Position numbers and translations under genes: made by a program
Assembly: GCF_007995055.1 (NCBI RefSeq)
Contig: NZ_VOQQ01000001.1
Location: 1,240,001 to 1,304,000, forward strand
Direction of reading: 5' to 3'
Source: Sphingosinicella ginsenosidimutans
GTDB lineage: Bacteria; Pseudomonadota; Alphaproteobacteria; Sphingomonadales; Sphingomonadaceae
DNA length: 64,000 nt
The notes under the pieces: generated by a model
The model's database searches: none
What the model was told of the DNA's origin: nothing
Seen by the model: only the letters and a program-made list of their open reading frames with translations
In this document: piece by piece, positions 1 to 7,168 of the stretch
Numbering within the stretch: the first letter of the stretch is position 1
How the letters are laid out: each line of letters begins with the position of its first letter

Positions 1-2
1 AA

Positions 3-41
3 GCGGGCGATGACGCGCTGATGCGGGCGCTTGGCGCATGA
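3..41 (+). CDS. 3' end of a gene cut by the window start, perhaps shikimate dehydrogenase
   Basis: Only the last 12 codons and a TGA are visible (frame AGDDALMRALGA). The stop overlaps the coaE start as ATGA, so the two are translationally coupled. In many alphaproteobacteria aroE lies directly upstream of coaE and dnaQ, so aroE is the likely identity. That rests on gene order alone, since too few residues remain to recognise a family. Confidence 0.4.
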   Translation, partial: AGDDALMRALGA

Positions 42-631
42 TCGTCCTCGGCCTCACAGGCTCCATCGGCATGGGCAAGTCCACGGTCGCGCGCATGTTC
101 GCCGACGAAGGCGTGCCGGTCTTCGATGCCGACAAGACGGTGCGCGCGCTCCAGGGGCCGGGCGGTGCGCTGGTCGCGCCGATCGAGGCCGCCTTTCCCG
201 GGTCGACCGGACCGGAGGGCGTCAGGCGCGCCGTGCTTGCCGACATGGTGCTCCATGATCGCGCCGTGCTGCGCCGACTCGAGGAGATCGTCCATCCGGC
301 GGTCGGGGAGGCCCGCGAAGCGTTTCTCGCCGAGCATCGCGATCGGCCGCTCGTGGTGCTCGACGTGCCGCTGCTTTTCGAAACGGGCGGCGAGAAGAAT
401 GTCGACAAGGTCGCGGTGGTCTCCGCCGATCCCGACGTGCAGCGCGCGCGCACCCTGTCGCGGCCCGACATGACGCCGGAAAAGTTCGTCCGCATCATGA
501 TGCATCAGCTGCCGGACGCGGAGAAGCGCAAGCGGGCCGATTATGTCATTCCGACCGACTGCGCGATCGATGAGACACGCTTTGCGGTCCGCCGGATCGT
601 CGCTTGCCTCTCCGGCGGCGGCGATTCATAG
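38..631 (+). CDS. coaE: dephospho-CoA kinase
   Basis: A cytosolic enzyme that phosphorylates the 3'-hydroxyl of dephospho-CoA with ATP, the last step of coenzyme A synthesis. The 197 aa protein is of normal length. It has a P-loop GSIGMGKST at residues 8-16, the FDAD motif at 29-32, HPAV near 86 and the DVPLLFETG lid/substrate motif at 109-117. The ATG overlaps the stop of the preceding gene, and dnaQ starts seven bases after its stop. The order (aroE?)-coaE-dnaQ is typical of alphaproteobacteria. A longer overlapping frame on the same strand is only a shadow. Confidence 0.96.
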   Translation: MIVLGLTGSIGMGKSTVARMFADEGVPVFDADKTVRALQGPGGALVAPIEAAFPGSTGPEGVRRAVLADMVLHDRAVLRRLEEIVHPAVGEAREAFLAEHRDRPLVVLDVPLLFETGGEKNVDKVAVVSADPDVQRARTLSRPDMTPEKFVRIMMHQLPDAEKRKRADYVIPTDCAIDETRFAVRRIVACLSGGGDS

Positions 632-638
632 GAGTCGG

Positions 639-1343
639 ATGCGCGAGATCGTCTTCGATACCGAGACAACCGGCCTGTCTCCGGCCAATGGCGACCGACT
701 GGTCGAGATCGGCTGCGTCGAGCTTGTGAACCGGGTGGAGACGGGGCGGACCTTCCACGCTTATTTCAATCCCGGCCGCGCCATGCCGAGCGAGGCGGAA
801 GCGGTGCACGGCCTGTCGGACCGATTCCTCGCCGACAAGCCGGCCTTTGACGAGCTGGTCGAGGACCTGCTCGACTTCATCGGCGAGTCGCCGCTCGTCG
901 CCCACAATGCGTCGTTCGATTTCGGATTCATCAATCACGAGCTGGGGAATTGCGGGCGGCCGACCGTCTGCCACAGCCGGATGATCGATACGCTCGCCAT
1001 CGCGAGGCAGAAATTCCCCGGCGCCAAGCATAGCCTCGATGCCTTGTGCTCGCGTTTCGGCGTCGATCGGTCGCTTCGCGTCAAGCATGGCGCGCTGATC
1101 GACGCGCAGCTCCTTGCCCAGGTTTATGTCGAGCTTACCGGCGGCCGCCAGATCGGGCTCGGCCTCGGCCTCGTCGCCGAGACGATCGTCGAAGAGACAA
1201 GGGTGGAAACGCCCGTGCTGACCGCGGTCACGATCCGCCCGCCCCGGCCTCACGCGCCGAGCACGGAGGAGCTTGAACGACACAGCGCATTCCTGGCCGC
1301 GATGGCCGATCCGATCTGGCACCGGGTCGAGTCGCGCGGTTGA
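639..1343 (+). CDS. dnaQ: DNA polymerase III epsilon subunit, 3'-5' proofreading exonuclease
   Basis: The proofreading exonuclease of the replicative polymerase, a DEDDh-type two-metal nuclease that binds the alpha subunit. The Exo I motif FDTET supplies D7 and E9. Exo II is HNASFDFGF near residue 90, and Exo III is KHGALIDAQ near 148-156 with the His of the h-subtype. At 234 aa the length is usual. I chose the ATG at 639 because the conserved fold begins immediately (MREIVFDTETTG) and GGAG lies just upstream at 631-634; the open frame extends back to 543 inside coaE. Confidence 0.95.
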   Translation: MREIVFDTETTGLSPANGDRLVEIGCVELVNRVETGRTFHAYFNPGRAMPSEAEAVHGLSDRFLADKPAFDELVEDLLDFIGESPLVAHNASFDFGFINHELGNCGRPTVCHSRMIDTLAIARQKFPGAKHSLDALCSRFGVDRSLRVKHGALIDAQLLAQVYVELTGGRQIGLGLGLVAETIVEETRVETPVLTAVTIRPPRPHAPSTEELERHSAFLAAMADPIWHRVESRG

Positions 1344-1396
1344 CCTCGCGCCGGCCCGGTCCCACATGGATCGGGTGGGAAGGACTGGAGCAGGTC

Positions 1397-1975
1397 ATGG
1401 ATATCCGGGTTTCCGGCCATCAGATCGACACCGGCGAATCGCTGCAGGCTGAGGTCGATTCGCGGTTGCAGGCGATCGCCGACAAATATTTCGCGCGGGC
1501 GATTTCGGCGCAGGTGACCTTCGGCAAGGGTCCTTACGATCACAGCTTCACCTGCGACATCGTCGCGCACGTGCCGCCCGGCGTGGTTCTCAAGGGACGC
1601 GGCGCCGGCGCGACCGCCCATCCCGCCTTCGATCAGGCCGCGGATCGGATCGAGAAGCAGCTGCGCCGTTACAAGCGCCGGTTGAAGGCGCGATCCGGCC
1701 AGGCCGCGCTCGCCGAGGAAGCGGATTCCCGGGCGATCGACGCCGCCTATACCGTCTTCGCGCCGCCGCCCGAAGAGGAGGAGCCGGTCGACAATCCGCC
1801 GGTCGTCGCCGAAACCAGCGTCGACATTCCGAGCGCCAGCGTGTCGGACGCGGTGATGCTGCTCGATCTCAGGAACACCAACGCCCTCATGTTCCGCAAC
1901 CGGGCGACCGGCGCGTTCAACATGGTGTACCGACGAGGCGACGGGACGATCGGCTGGGTCGAGCCGCGACAATGA
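1397..1975 (+). CDS. hpf: ribosome hibernation promoting factor, long form
   Basis: Binds the decoding site of idle 30S subunits and promotes 100S dimers in stationary phase. Residues 1 to about 100 form the HPF/YfiA fold (start MDIRVSGHQID). A linker rich in Glu and Pro leads to a C-terminal dimerisation domain of about 50 residues (VSDAVMLLDLRNTNAL to the end), which marks the long form. The protein has 192 aa. The ATG at 1397 follows AGGACTGGAGCAGG, so it is preferred over the in-frame start at 1340 inside dnaQ. The neighbour ptsN downstream is a common pairing in proteobacteria. Confidence 0.93.
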   Translation: MDIRVSGHQIDTGESLQAEVDSRLQAIADKYFARAISAQVTFGKGPYDHSFTCDIVAHVPPGVVLKGRGAGATAHPAFDQAADRIEKQLRRYKRRLKARSGQAALAEEADSRAIDAAYTVFAPPPEEEEPVDNPPVVAETSVDIPSASVSDAVMLLDLRNTNALMFRNRATGAFNMVYRRGDGTIGWVEPRQ

Positions 1976-2009
1976 GCGCCTGAGCCCGACCCCGATCCCT
2001 CCATTCAAC

Positions 2010-2025
2010 GGACCCCGCCGGGTCC
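2010..2025 (+). other. short hairpin between hpf and ptsN
   Basis: GGACCC-CGCC-GGGTCC is a perfect 6 bp stem with a 4-base loop, ending about 10 bases before the ptsN start. No T-run follows, so it is not a classical terminator. It could pause RNA polymerase, stabilise the hpf 3' end, or sit in the ptsN initiation region. Its function is a guess. Confidence 0.3.
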
Positions 2026-2035
2026 TCGGTGCCTT

Positions 2036-2503
2036 ATGAACGATCTTTCCGAGCTGCTTTCGATCGAGGCCATCGACGACGATCTCGTCGCAGCCAACAA
2101 GAAGGGGCTGTTCCAGCAGCTCGGCGCCGCCGCCGGCCGTCTCTCGGGTCTCGCGCCCAAGGCGATCGTGACGTCGCTGAGCGATCGCGAGAAGCTGGGA
2201 TCGACCGGCTTCGGCAATGGCAGCGCCATTCCGCACGGCAAGGTCCCCGGGCTGGATCGCGTGTTCGGCTATTTCGCCCGGTTGCAGAGCCCGATCGATT
2301 TCCAGGCGGTCGACAACATGCCGGTGGACCTCGTCTTTCTCCTGCTCTCGCCGCCTGACGCTGGCGCCGATCATCTGAAGGCGCTGGCCAGCGTCAGCCG
2401 GACGTTCCGAGACAAGCAGGTGCTCGCAAAGCTTCGGGGCGCGCGTTCGAAGGACGCGATCTATGCCCTGCTGGCCGGCGAGGAGGCGCTGAATGCCGCC
2501 TGA
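2036..2503 (+). CDS. ptsN: PTS IIA-like nitrogen regulatory protein PtsN (EIIA-Ntr)
   Basis: A regulatory phosphoprotein of the nitrogen PTS (PtsP-Npr-PtsN), which controls potassium transport, nitrogen and carbon responses rather than sugar uptake. The 155 aa EIIA-fructose/mannitol fold carries the phosphorylated His in GSAIPHGK (H67). It sits downstream of hpf, as in many proteobacteria where rpoN-hpf-ptsN cluster. Its last codons overlap the start of the next gene (2493), which suggests co-translation. Confidence 0.94.
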   Translation: MNDLSELLSIEAIDDDLVAANKKGLFQQLGAAAGRLSGLAPKAIVTSLSDREKLGSTGFGNGSAIPHGKVPGLDRVFGYFARLQSPIDFQAVDNMPVDLVFLLLSPPDAGADHLKALASVSRTFRDKQVLAKLRGARSKDAIYALLAGEEALNAA

Positions 2504-2954
2504 GGCGGCCGGCGAGACGGCTCATTTCCGAGCGCTTGAATCGCTCTACCGGGCGGCGCCGATCAACGCCTTGTTCCCATCCAGCCTCGAGATCCTCGAG
2601 CCGGGCCGGTCGCGGATCACGTTCGAGGTGACGCCGGACACCTTCCATGCCGCGAGAGCCGCGCATGGCACGCTCTATTTCAAGATGATGGACGATGCCG
2701 CTTTCTATGCGTGCAACAGCCTCGTCTCCGATCGCTTCCTGCTCACCACCGCCTTCAACCTGGTCTTCACCCGCCCGATCCGCGAGGGAAGGATCACCGC
2801 GGAAGGGCGATGGGTCAGTGGCAAGCGCCGCGTCTTTGTGGGCGAAGCGCGCCTGCTCATGGACGATGGCGAGGAGGCCGGGCGCGGGACGGGCACGTTC
2901 ATGCGGTCCCACATCCCGCTCACCAGCCTGGACGGCTATCGGCCCGGCGGATGA
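2493..2954 (+). CDS. PaaI-like hotdog-fold acyl-CoA thioesterase
   Basis: A 153 aa single-domain hotdog protein of the PaaI/YbgC-like group, predicted to hydrolyse acyl-CoA or aryl-CoA thioesters in the cytosol. The segment AAHGTLYFKMMDDAAFYAC matches the family helix (HG..F...D.A). It starts inside ptsN and its TGA overlaps the next ATG as ATGA, so it is part of the same operon. The substrate cannot be told from the sequence. Confidence 0.8.
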   Translation: MPPEAAGETAHFRALESLYRAAPINALFPSSLEILEPGRSRITFEVTPDTFHAARAAHGTLYFKMMDDAAFYACNSLVSDRFLLTTAFNLVFTRPIREGRITAEGRWVSGKRRVFVGEARLLMDDGEEAGRGTGTFMRSHIPLTSLDGYRPGG

Positions 2955-3289
2955 GCGCGCGCCTGGCGAGCCATGTCCTGGTATCGGCGCTGATCCGGCT
3001 GGCCGAGGAGCAGGGCGGCTTCGGCACGGTGCTCGAAAAGGGCGACGCAACGGCCGGGGCGATCGGGGTCGTTCTGCTCGAAAAGGGCGCAAATGCGCGC
3101 TTTTTCGAACGCGAGCTCGCGCCGGACGGTCGCTACGTCTGGACCGAATCTATCCAACACATTGATAATGAACAGGATTTCAATGCGAGGGTGGATCGGC
3201 GGCGGCGCGCCGATCCTGATCTGTGGCTGATTGAACTGGATATCGCGTCGAGCGAACGGTTCGCCGCTGAAATGAACGCGCTTTGTTGA
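2951..3289 (+). CDS. DUF1491 family protein
   Basis: A 112 aa soluble protein (MSARLASHVLVSALIRL...) that I recognise as the small alphaproteobacterial DUF1491 family, whose function is unknown. It has no signal peptide, membrane segment or catalytic motif that I can see. It is translationally coupled to the thioesterase by an ATGA overlap and is the last gene of the ptsN-led operon. A-T-rich codons near 3150-3190 (ATTGATAATGAACAG) stand out slightly from the GC-rich background. Confidence 0.75.
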   Translation: MSARLASHVLVSALIRLAEEQGGFGTVLEKGDATAGAIGVVLLEKGANARFFERELAPDGRYVWTESIQHIDNEQDFNARVDRRRRADPDLWLIELDIASSERFAAEMNALC

Positions 3290-3299
3290 CGCCCGCACA

Positions 3300-3416
3300 C
3301 CGGCCCGGCTAGCCCCACCGAGCACTTCGGGCAGGTAGCGCGGGCCGGGCATATCCCAGAGTTCAGGGATCCAGCTCACGCGAGACGGGGGGCGATCAGG
3401 ATGGCCTTTCCATCCA
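3300..3416 (+). other. structured leader upstream of the cell wall hydrolase gene
   Basis: Three inverted repeats follow one another. CCGGCCCG-GCTA (3300-3311) pairs with TAGC-g-CGGGCCGG (3336-3348) through 12 bp and one bulge. ATCCC (3353-3357) pairs with GGGAT (3366-3370). GGATGG (3399-3404) pairs with CCATCC (3410-3415). No U-run follows any of them, so they are not plain terminators. The stretch fills most of the 163 bases before the hydrolase gene and could be a cis-acting RNA, but I know no family it matches. Confidence 0.35.
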
Positions 3417-3452
3417 GCGTAAGACCGCCGCACCGCACAGACTAGAGTTTCA

Positions 3453-4154
3453 ATGCGATTTTCCTATCGCGCCGCGGCTGCGACCGCGGTGGCGCTTTCC
3501 ATTTGCGCTGCGGCCGGGCTTGCCGGCCCTTCGATCGCTTCGGAATCCGATGCGACGCCCAGCATTCCCTATACCGAGCACGGCGCGACCTCGCTCAGCG
3601 CCCCGGCGCTTGGACTCAACGACCTTCCCGGATCGACTCCTTCCGTTGGCACCAACGCGCCGGCGCCGGTCGCGATCCATGCCGTCGCGCAGATTCCCGC
3701 CGACAACGGCGATGACGATGCCGAGGCGGCGCAGCCGGAGCGCTCGCTCGCCGACCTTGTGAGCGATTACAGCGCCACCGACACGCCGGACGAGGAGACC
3801 GATTGCCTCGCCCGCGCCGTCTATTACGAATCCAAGGGCGAGCCGCTCGCCGGCCAGCTGACGGTCGCCGACGTCATCCTCAACCGCGCCCATTCCGGCG
3901 GCCGCTTTCCGTCCAGCGTCTGCGGCGTGGTCCGCCAGGCGGGCCAGTTCTCGTTCGTCCGCCGCGGCGTCATCCCGACGCCGCCGGCCGGCTCGCGCGA
4001 TTGGCGGATCGCCGTGGCGATCGCGCAGATCGCGATGCAGGATCTCGCCGACGGCGGCGCGCCGAGGGCGCTTTTCTTCCATGCCCGCTCGGTCCGCCCG
4101 GGCTGGCGGCTGACCCGGGTCGCGGCGATCGGCAACCACGTCTTCTACCGCTGA
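3453..4154 (+). CDS. SleB-like cell wall hydrolase (Hydrolase_2 domain), exported
   Basis: A predicted peptidoglycan hydrolase. Residues 1-32 form a Sec signal peptide ending near AGPSIASES. A low-complexity Ala/Pro linker follows to about residue 110. The SleB-type domain then starts at DCLARAVYYESKGEP, whose Glu is the likely catalytic acid, and continues through ADVILNRAHSGGRFPSSVC and the C-terminal GNHVFYR. The 233 aa length fits the short, exported proteobacterial versions, which act in cell-wall turnover and not in spore germination. It follows a structured 163-base intergenic region. No lipobox was seen. Confidence 0.85.
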   Translation: MRFSYRAAAATAVALSICAAAGLAGPSIASESDATPSIPYTEHGATSLSAPALGLNDLPGSTPSVGTNAPAPVAIHAVAQIPADNGDDDAEAAQPERSLADLVSDYSATDTPDEETDCLARAVYYESKGEPLAGQLTVADVILNRAHSGGRFPSSVCGVVRQAGQFSFVRRGVIPTPPAGSRDWRIAVAIAQIAMQDLADGGAPRALFFHARSVRPGWRLTRVAAIGNHVFYR

Positions 4155-4239
4155 GCCTCGCGAAAGCGGCTAGAACCAGGCCCGTCCCCCAGTGCCCGGG
4201 GGCGGGCCTCTTTTGCAGGGACGCGACCGGCTTGCGTTC

Positions 4240-4254
4240 GTTCCCGTTTCATTC
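4240..4254 (+). promoter_or_regulatory. possible LexA (SOS) box before mmcB
   Basis: GTTCCCGTTTCATTC matches the alphaproteobacterial LexA direct repeat GTTC-N7-GTTC in seven of eight fixed positions (second half-site ATTC). It ends 12 bases before the mmcB start. The family knowledge that mmcB belongs to the SOS regulon in Caulobacter supports the call; binding here is inferred. Confidence 0.45.
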
Positions 4255-4266
4255 CAGGTTCGCCTC

Positions 4267-4764
4267 ATGGCCTCCGCCCCTGCCGATTCGCTTCGCGACT
4301 GCTTCGCCGATGCGCCGATGGTGGCGGTCGACGTGGCGCGCGGCGTCACGCGGCTGTTCCATCGCCAGGATGCATGCGCGCTGTGCGAAGTGCCGTTGCC
4401 CAACGGACGGCGCGCCGACCTGGTCTCCATCGATGCCAAGGGCGTGCTCACCATCGTCGAGATCAAGGTGTCGCGCGCGGACCTGCTCGGCGACGGCAAG
4501 TGGACCGACTATCTCGATTATTGCGATTATTTCTATTGGGCCGTGCCGACCGGATTCGCGCTCGACCCGTTCGAGGATGCGGCGCGCGGGCCGGATCATG
4601 CCGGGCTGATCGTCGCGGATCGATATGATGCCGCGATCGTCCGGGCCGCCGCCTGTCGCCCGCTCGCGCCCGCGCGGCGCAAGGCCGAGACGTTGCGCTT
4701 CGCCCGCCGTGCGGCCCGCCGGCTCGCCGGCAGCCTCGACCCCGGGCTCGACGGACTGGATTAG
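4267..4764 (+). CDS. mmcB: MmcB family DNA repair protein
   Basis: A putative PD-(D/E)XK-type nuclease of the alphaproteobacterial DNA damage response; in Caulobacter MmcB is linked to mitomycin C resistance. In this 165 aa protein GRRADLVSIDAK and VEIKVSRADLLGDGKW carry the D-x(n)-ExK signature, followed by the tyrosine-rich DYLDYCDYFYWAVP. The ATG at 4267 gives the family start (MASAPADSL) and lies just after the LexA-like box. Its TAG overlaps the stop codon of the convergent ankyrin gene. Confidence 0.88.
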   Translation: MASAPADSLRDCFADAPMVAVDVARGVTRLFHRQDACALCEVPLPNGRRADLVSIDAKGVLTIVEIKVSRADLLGDGKWTDYLDYCDYFYWAVPTGFALDPFEDAARGPDHAGLIVADRYDAAIVRAAACRPLAPARRKAETLRFARRAARRLAGSLDPGLDGLD

Positions 4765-5369
4765 CGGGGCTGCGGCCCGGCGGTGGCGGGCGCCGGCGTG
4801 CCGATCCCCCGGCCGCTCAGCGCCTGGACGATCGCGCCGGCCCGCCGGTCCTGCCGCGCGTAATCGAGGGCCGAATAGCCCTGGACATTGTCGGTCTGGT
4901 TGGGATTGGCATGGTGGTTCATCAGCAGCCGGACCATGGGCAGGCTGACATTGTGGACCGCGAACATCAGCGGCGTTTCCCCGCGCGAATTGGAGAGGTT
5001 GGGATTGGCCCCGTTCCGCAAAAGCAGATCCGCGCCCTCGATCCAGCCGATCTGCGCCGCCACCATCAGCGGCGTCGTCCCCTCATTGTCCTGAATGTCG
5101 GGCCGCGCCCCCCGCGACAGGAGAAAGCTCAGCCAGGTGCTGTCGCGTCCGCGCACCAGGATGTGGAGCGCCCCCTGGCCATCGTCGCCGCGCGCGTTGA
5201 TCGCGGTCGTGCTCGGATTGGCGAGAATGCCGTTCACCGTGCTGGAATCGCGCTCGCGCACCGCCTTCAGGAAGGAATAGGCCTCGGAAAAGCCCATCTG
5301 GGCCAGGGCCGGCACCGCAGCGACCACGAGGAGGACGGCGGCGAGCGTTCCGAGATTCCGGCGGGACAT
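4761..5369 (-). CDS. exported ankyrin-repeat protein
   Basis: A 202 aa protein with an N-terminal signal peptide (residues 1-23, LLVVAAVPALAQ). Four ankyrin repeats follow from about residue 63 to 175 (G-TPLMVAAQIG, GETPLMFAVHN, GYSALDYAR). The tail is Pro/Ala-rich. It is probably a periplasmic protein-protein interaction scaffold; small single-gene ankyrin proteins of this kind are common in sphingomonads but have no assigned partner. It is divergent from the sco gene and its stop overlaps the mmcB stop by four bases. Confidence 0.85.
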   Translation of the reverse strand: MSRRNLGTLAAVLLVVAAVPALAQMGFSEAYSFLKAVRERDSSTVNGILANPSTTAINARGDDGQGALHILVRGRDSTWLSFLLSRGARPDIQDNEGTTPLMVAAQIGWIEGADLLLRNGANPNLSNSRGETPLMFAVHNVSLPMVRLLMNHHANPNQTDNVQGYSALDYARQDRRAGAIVQALSGRGIGTPAPATAGPQPR

Positions 5370-5437
5370 GCGCTTGATTTTCCCTTCGCCTAAACGACTT
5401 GATTGATGGACCTTAGCAAAGCAAGGCTGATCCTGTC

Positions 5438-6049
5438 ATGATCCAAAGACGCGCGCTTCGCGCTCTCGCGGGCCTCGGCCTTCTCGCCGCGATCCCCTTT
5501 CTCGCCGCCTGCCAGCGAAATGTCGAACAGCCGCCGCTGGCCGGCGCGACGATGGGCGGGCCCTTCACCCTCACCGATCAGGACGGCCGACGGGTCAGCG
5601 ACACCGCCTTCGCCGGCAAATATCGGCTGGTCTATTTCGGCTACAGCTTTTGCCCCGATGTCTGCCCGACCGATCTCGCGCTGATCGGCGCCGGGCTCCG
5701 TCAGTTCGAGGCGCGCGATCCGACGCGCGCGGCCAAGGTCCAGCCGATCTTCATCAGCGTCGATCCGGCGCGCGACACGCCGCCGGTGCTGAAGCGCTAT
5801 GTGGCCGCCTTCCATCCGCGGCTGATCGGCCTCACCGGAACGCCGGCGGAGATCGCCCGCGTCGCGCGCGAATATGCTGTCTATTACCAGGCCCAGCCGC
5901 CGGCGGACGGCGCGCCGCCCAATGCCTATCTCGTCGATCATTCGCGGATGATCACGCTTTATGATCCTCAGGGGCGCCCGATGGCGATCCTGCCGGAAGA
6001 CCAGGGCCCGGCGGGGATCGCGAACGAGCTCGATCGCTGGGTGCGATGA
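5438..6049 (+). CDS. Sco1/SenC family copper chaperone lipoprotein
   Basis: A periplasmic, membrane-anchored thioredoxin-fold protein that delivers copper to the CuA site of cytochrome c oxidase. The 203 aa protein has a signal sequence with lipobox LAAC (Cys25). The copper-binding CxxxC is FCPDVCPTD (Cys72, Cys76), and the third ligand His lies in DHSRMITLYDP near residue 168. Downstream ycgN-like and ygjP-like genes overlap it and are probably co-transcribed. No oxidase genes are in the window. Confidence 0.92.
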   Translation: MIQRRALRALAGLGLLAAIPFLAACQRNVEQPPLAGATMGGPFTLTDQDGRRVSDTAFAGKYRLVYFGYSFCPDVCPTDLALIGAGLRQFEARDPTRAAKVQPIFISVDPARDTPPVLKRYVAAFHPRLIGLTGTPAEIARVAREYAVYYQAQPPADGAPPNAYLVDHSRMITLYDPQGRPMAILPEDQGPAGIANELDRWVR

Positions 6050-6477
6050 GGGAGCGTTTCTGGGAATTGCCGATCGACACGCTCGATCGCAAGGAATGGG
6101 AGGCGCTGTGCGACGGCTGCGGGAAATGCTGCATCCACAAGCTTGAGGACGAGGTGACGGGCGAGCTGTTCCCGACCAACGTCGCCTGCCGCCTGCTCGA
6201 TCGGCACAGCTGCCGCTGCACCAATTATCGCGACCGCAAGGCCTATGTGCCGGATTGCGTCCGGCTCGACGCGCGCAGCCTGAAGACGATCGACTGGCTC
6301 CCCTCAACCTGCGCCTATCGGCTGCGTGGCGAGGGCCGGCCGCTGCCCGAATGGCACTATCTCATTTGCGGCGATCGCGATGCGGTGCATGAAGCGGGCG
6401 TGTCGGTGCGCGGCTGGACGGTCAGCGAAGATGAAGTGGGCGATCTTGAACATCACATCGTCGACCGCCTCCTCTGA
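6046..6477 (+). CDS. YcgN family cysteine-cluster protein (UPF0260)
   Basis: A 143 aa cytosolic protein with the CDGCGKCCIHKLED cluster at about residues 22-35 and further Cys in LLDRHSCRCTNY, PDCVRL, STCAYR and LICGD. It belongs to the UPF0260/YkgJ-like zinc- or iron-chelating group, whose biochemical role is unknown. The ATG overlaps the sco stop (ATGA), and the gene overlaps the start of the following metalloprotease gene by 47 bases. Confidence 0.88.
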   Translation: MRERFWELPIDTLDRKEWEALCDGCGKCCIHKLEDEVTGELFPTNVACRLLDRHSCRCTNYRDRKAYVPDCVRLDARSLKTIDWLPSTCAYRLRGEGRPLPEWHYLICGDRDAVHEAGVSVRGWTVSEDEVGDLEHHIVDRLL

Positions 6478-7168
6478 GGAGCTGATCGGCGACATACCGG
6501 TGACGCTGCGCGTGTCCGCGCGGGCCAGGCGGCTGCGGCTGCGGGTCGATCCGCGCACAAGGGCCGTGCTGCTGACCATGCCGCGTCGCGCGTCGCGAAA
6601 GGCGGCGCTCGCCTGGGCCGGCGAGCATCGCGCCTGGCTCGAGGCGACGCTGGCGGCGATGCCCGAGCCGGCGGCGATCATTCCCGGCTGCACCATCCCC
6701 TGGCGCGGAGGGACCCTGGTGGTGGATTGGGCGAAGACGAATCCGCGGCAGGCCAGGATCGACGGCGATCGCCTGATCGTCGGCGGCGCGGCAGAGAGCC
6801 TGGAGGGCCGCGTCCTGCGCTGGATGAAGGCAGAGGCGTTGACGCTGCTCTCCAGTGAAACCGGAGAATTTGCGGCCAAGGCCGGCGTCATGGCGTCGCG
6901 CGTCAGTGTCGGCGATCCGGTGTCCCGCTGGGGCAGTTGCGCGAGCTCGGGCGCGCTGCGCTATTCGTGGCGGCTGGTGATGGCGCCGGATTTCGTCCGC
7001 CGCGCGACGGTCGCCCATGAGGTCGCGCATCTCGTTCACATGAACCATGGGCCGGATTTCCACGCCCTGGTGGCGACGCTGCTCGGCGCCGATCCGGCCC
7101 CGGCCCGCGCCTGGCTGAAGCGCGAAGGCGCGGCGCTCCACCGCATCGGCCGAAGGCGCCCCGGCTAG
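6431..7168 (+). CDS. YgjP/SprT-like zinc metalloprotease (DUF45)
   Basis: A soluble gluzincin-like protein of 245 aa. It has HEVAH at 196-200, a third ligand His at 206 in NHGPDF, and the family motif WGSC at 167-170. The ATG at 6431 lies inside the upstream gene, and the conserved part starts near residue 22 (IPVTLRVSARARRLRLRVD). A GTG or a shorter start is possible because the first 20 residues are not conserved-looking. The family is thought to cleave DNA-protein complexes or act on stress proteins; the substrate is unknown. It ends four bases into the convergent PBP gene. Confidence 0.83.
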   Translation: MKWAILNITSSTASSEELIGDIPVTLRVSARARRLRLRVDPRTRAVLLTMPRRASRKAALAWAGEHRAWLEATLAAMPEPAAIIPGCTIPWRGGTLVVDWAKTNPRQARIDGDRLIVGGAAESLEGRVLRWMKAEALTLLSSETGEFAAKAGVMASRVSVGDPVSRWGSCASSGALRYSWRLVMAPDFVRRATVAHEVAHLVHMNHGPDFHALVATLLGADPAPARAWLKREGAALHRIGRRRPG

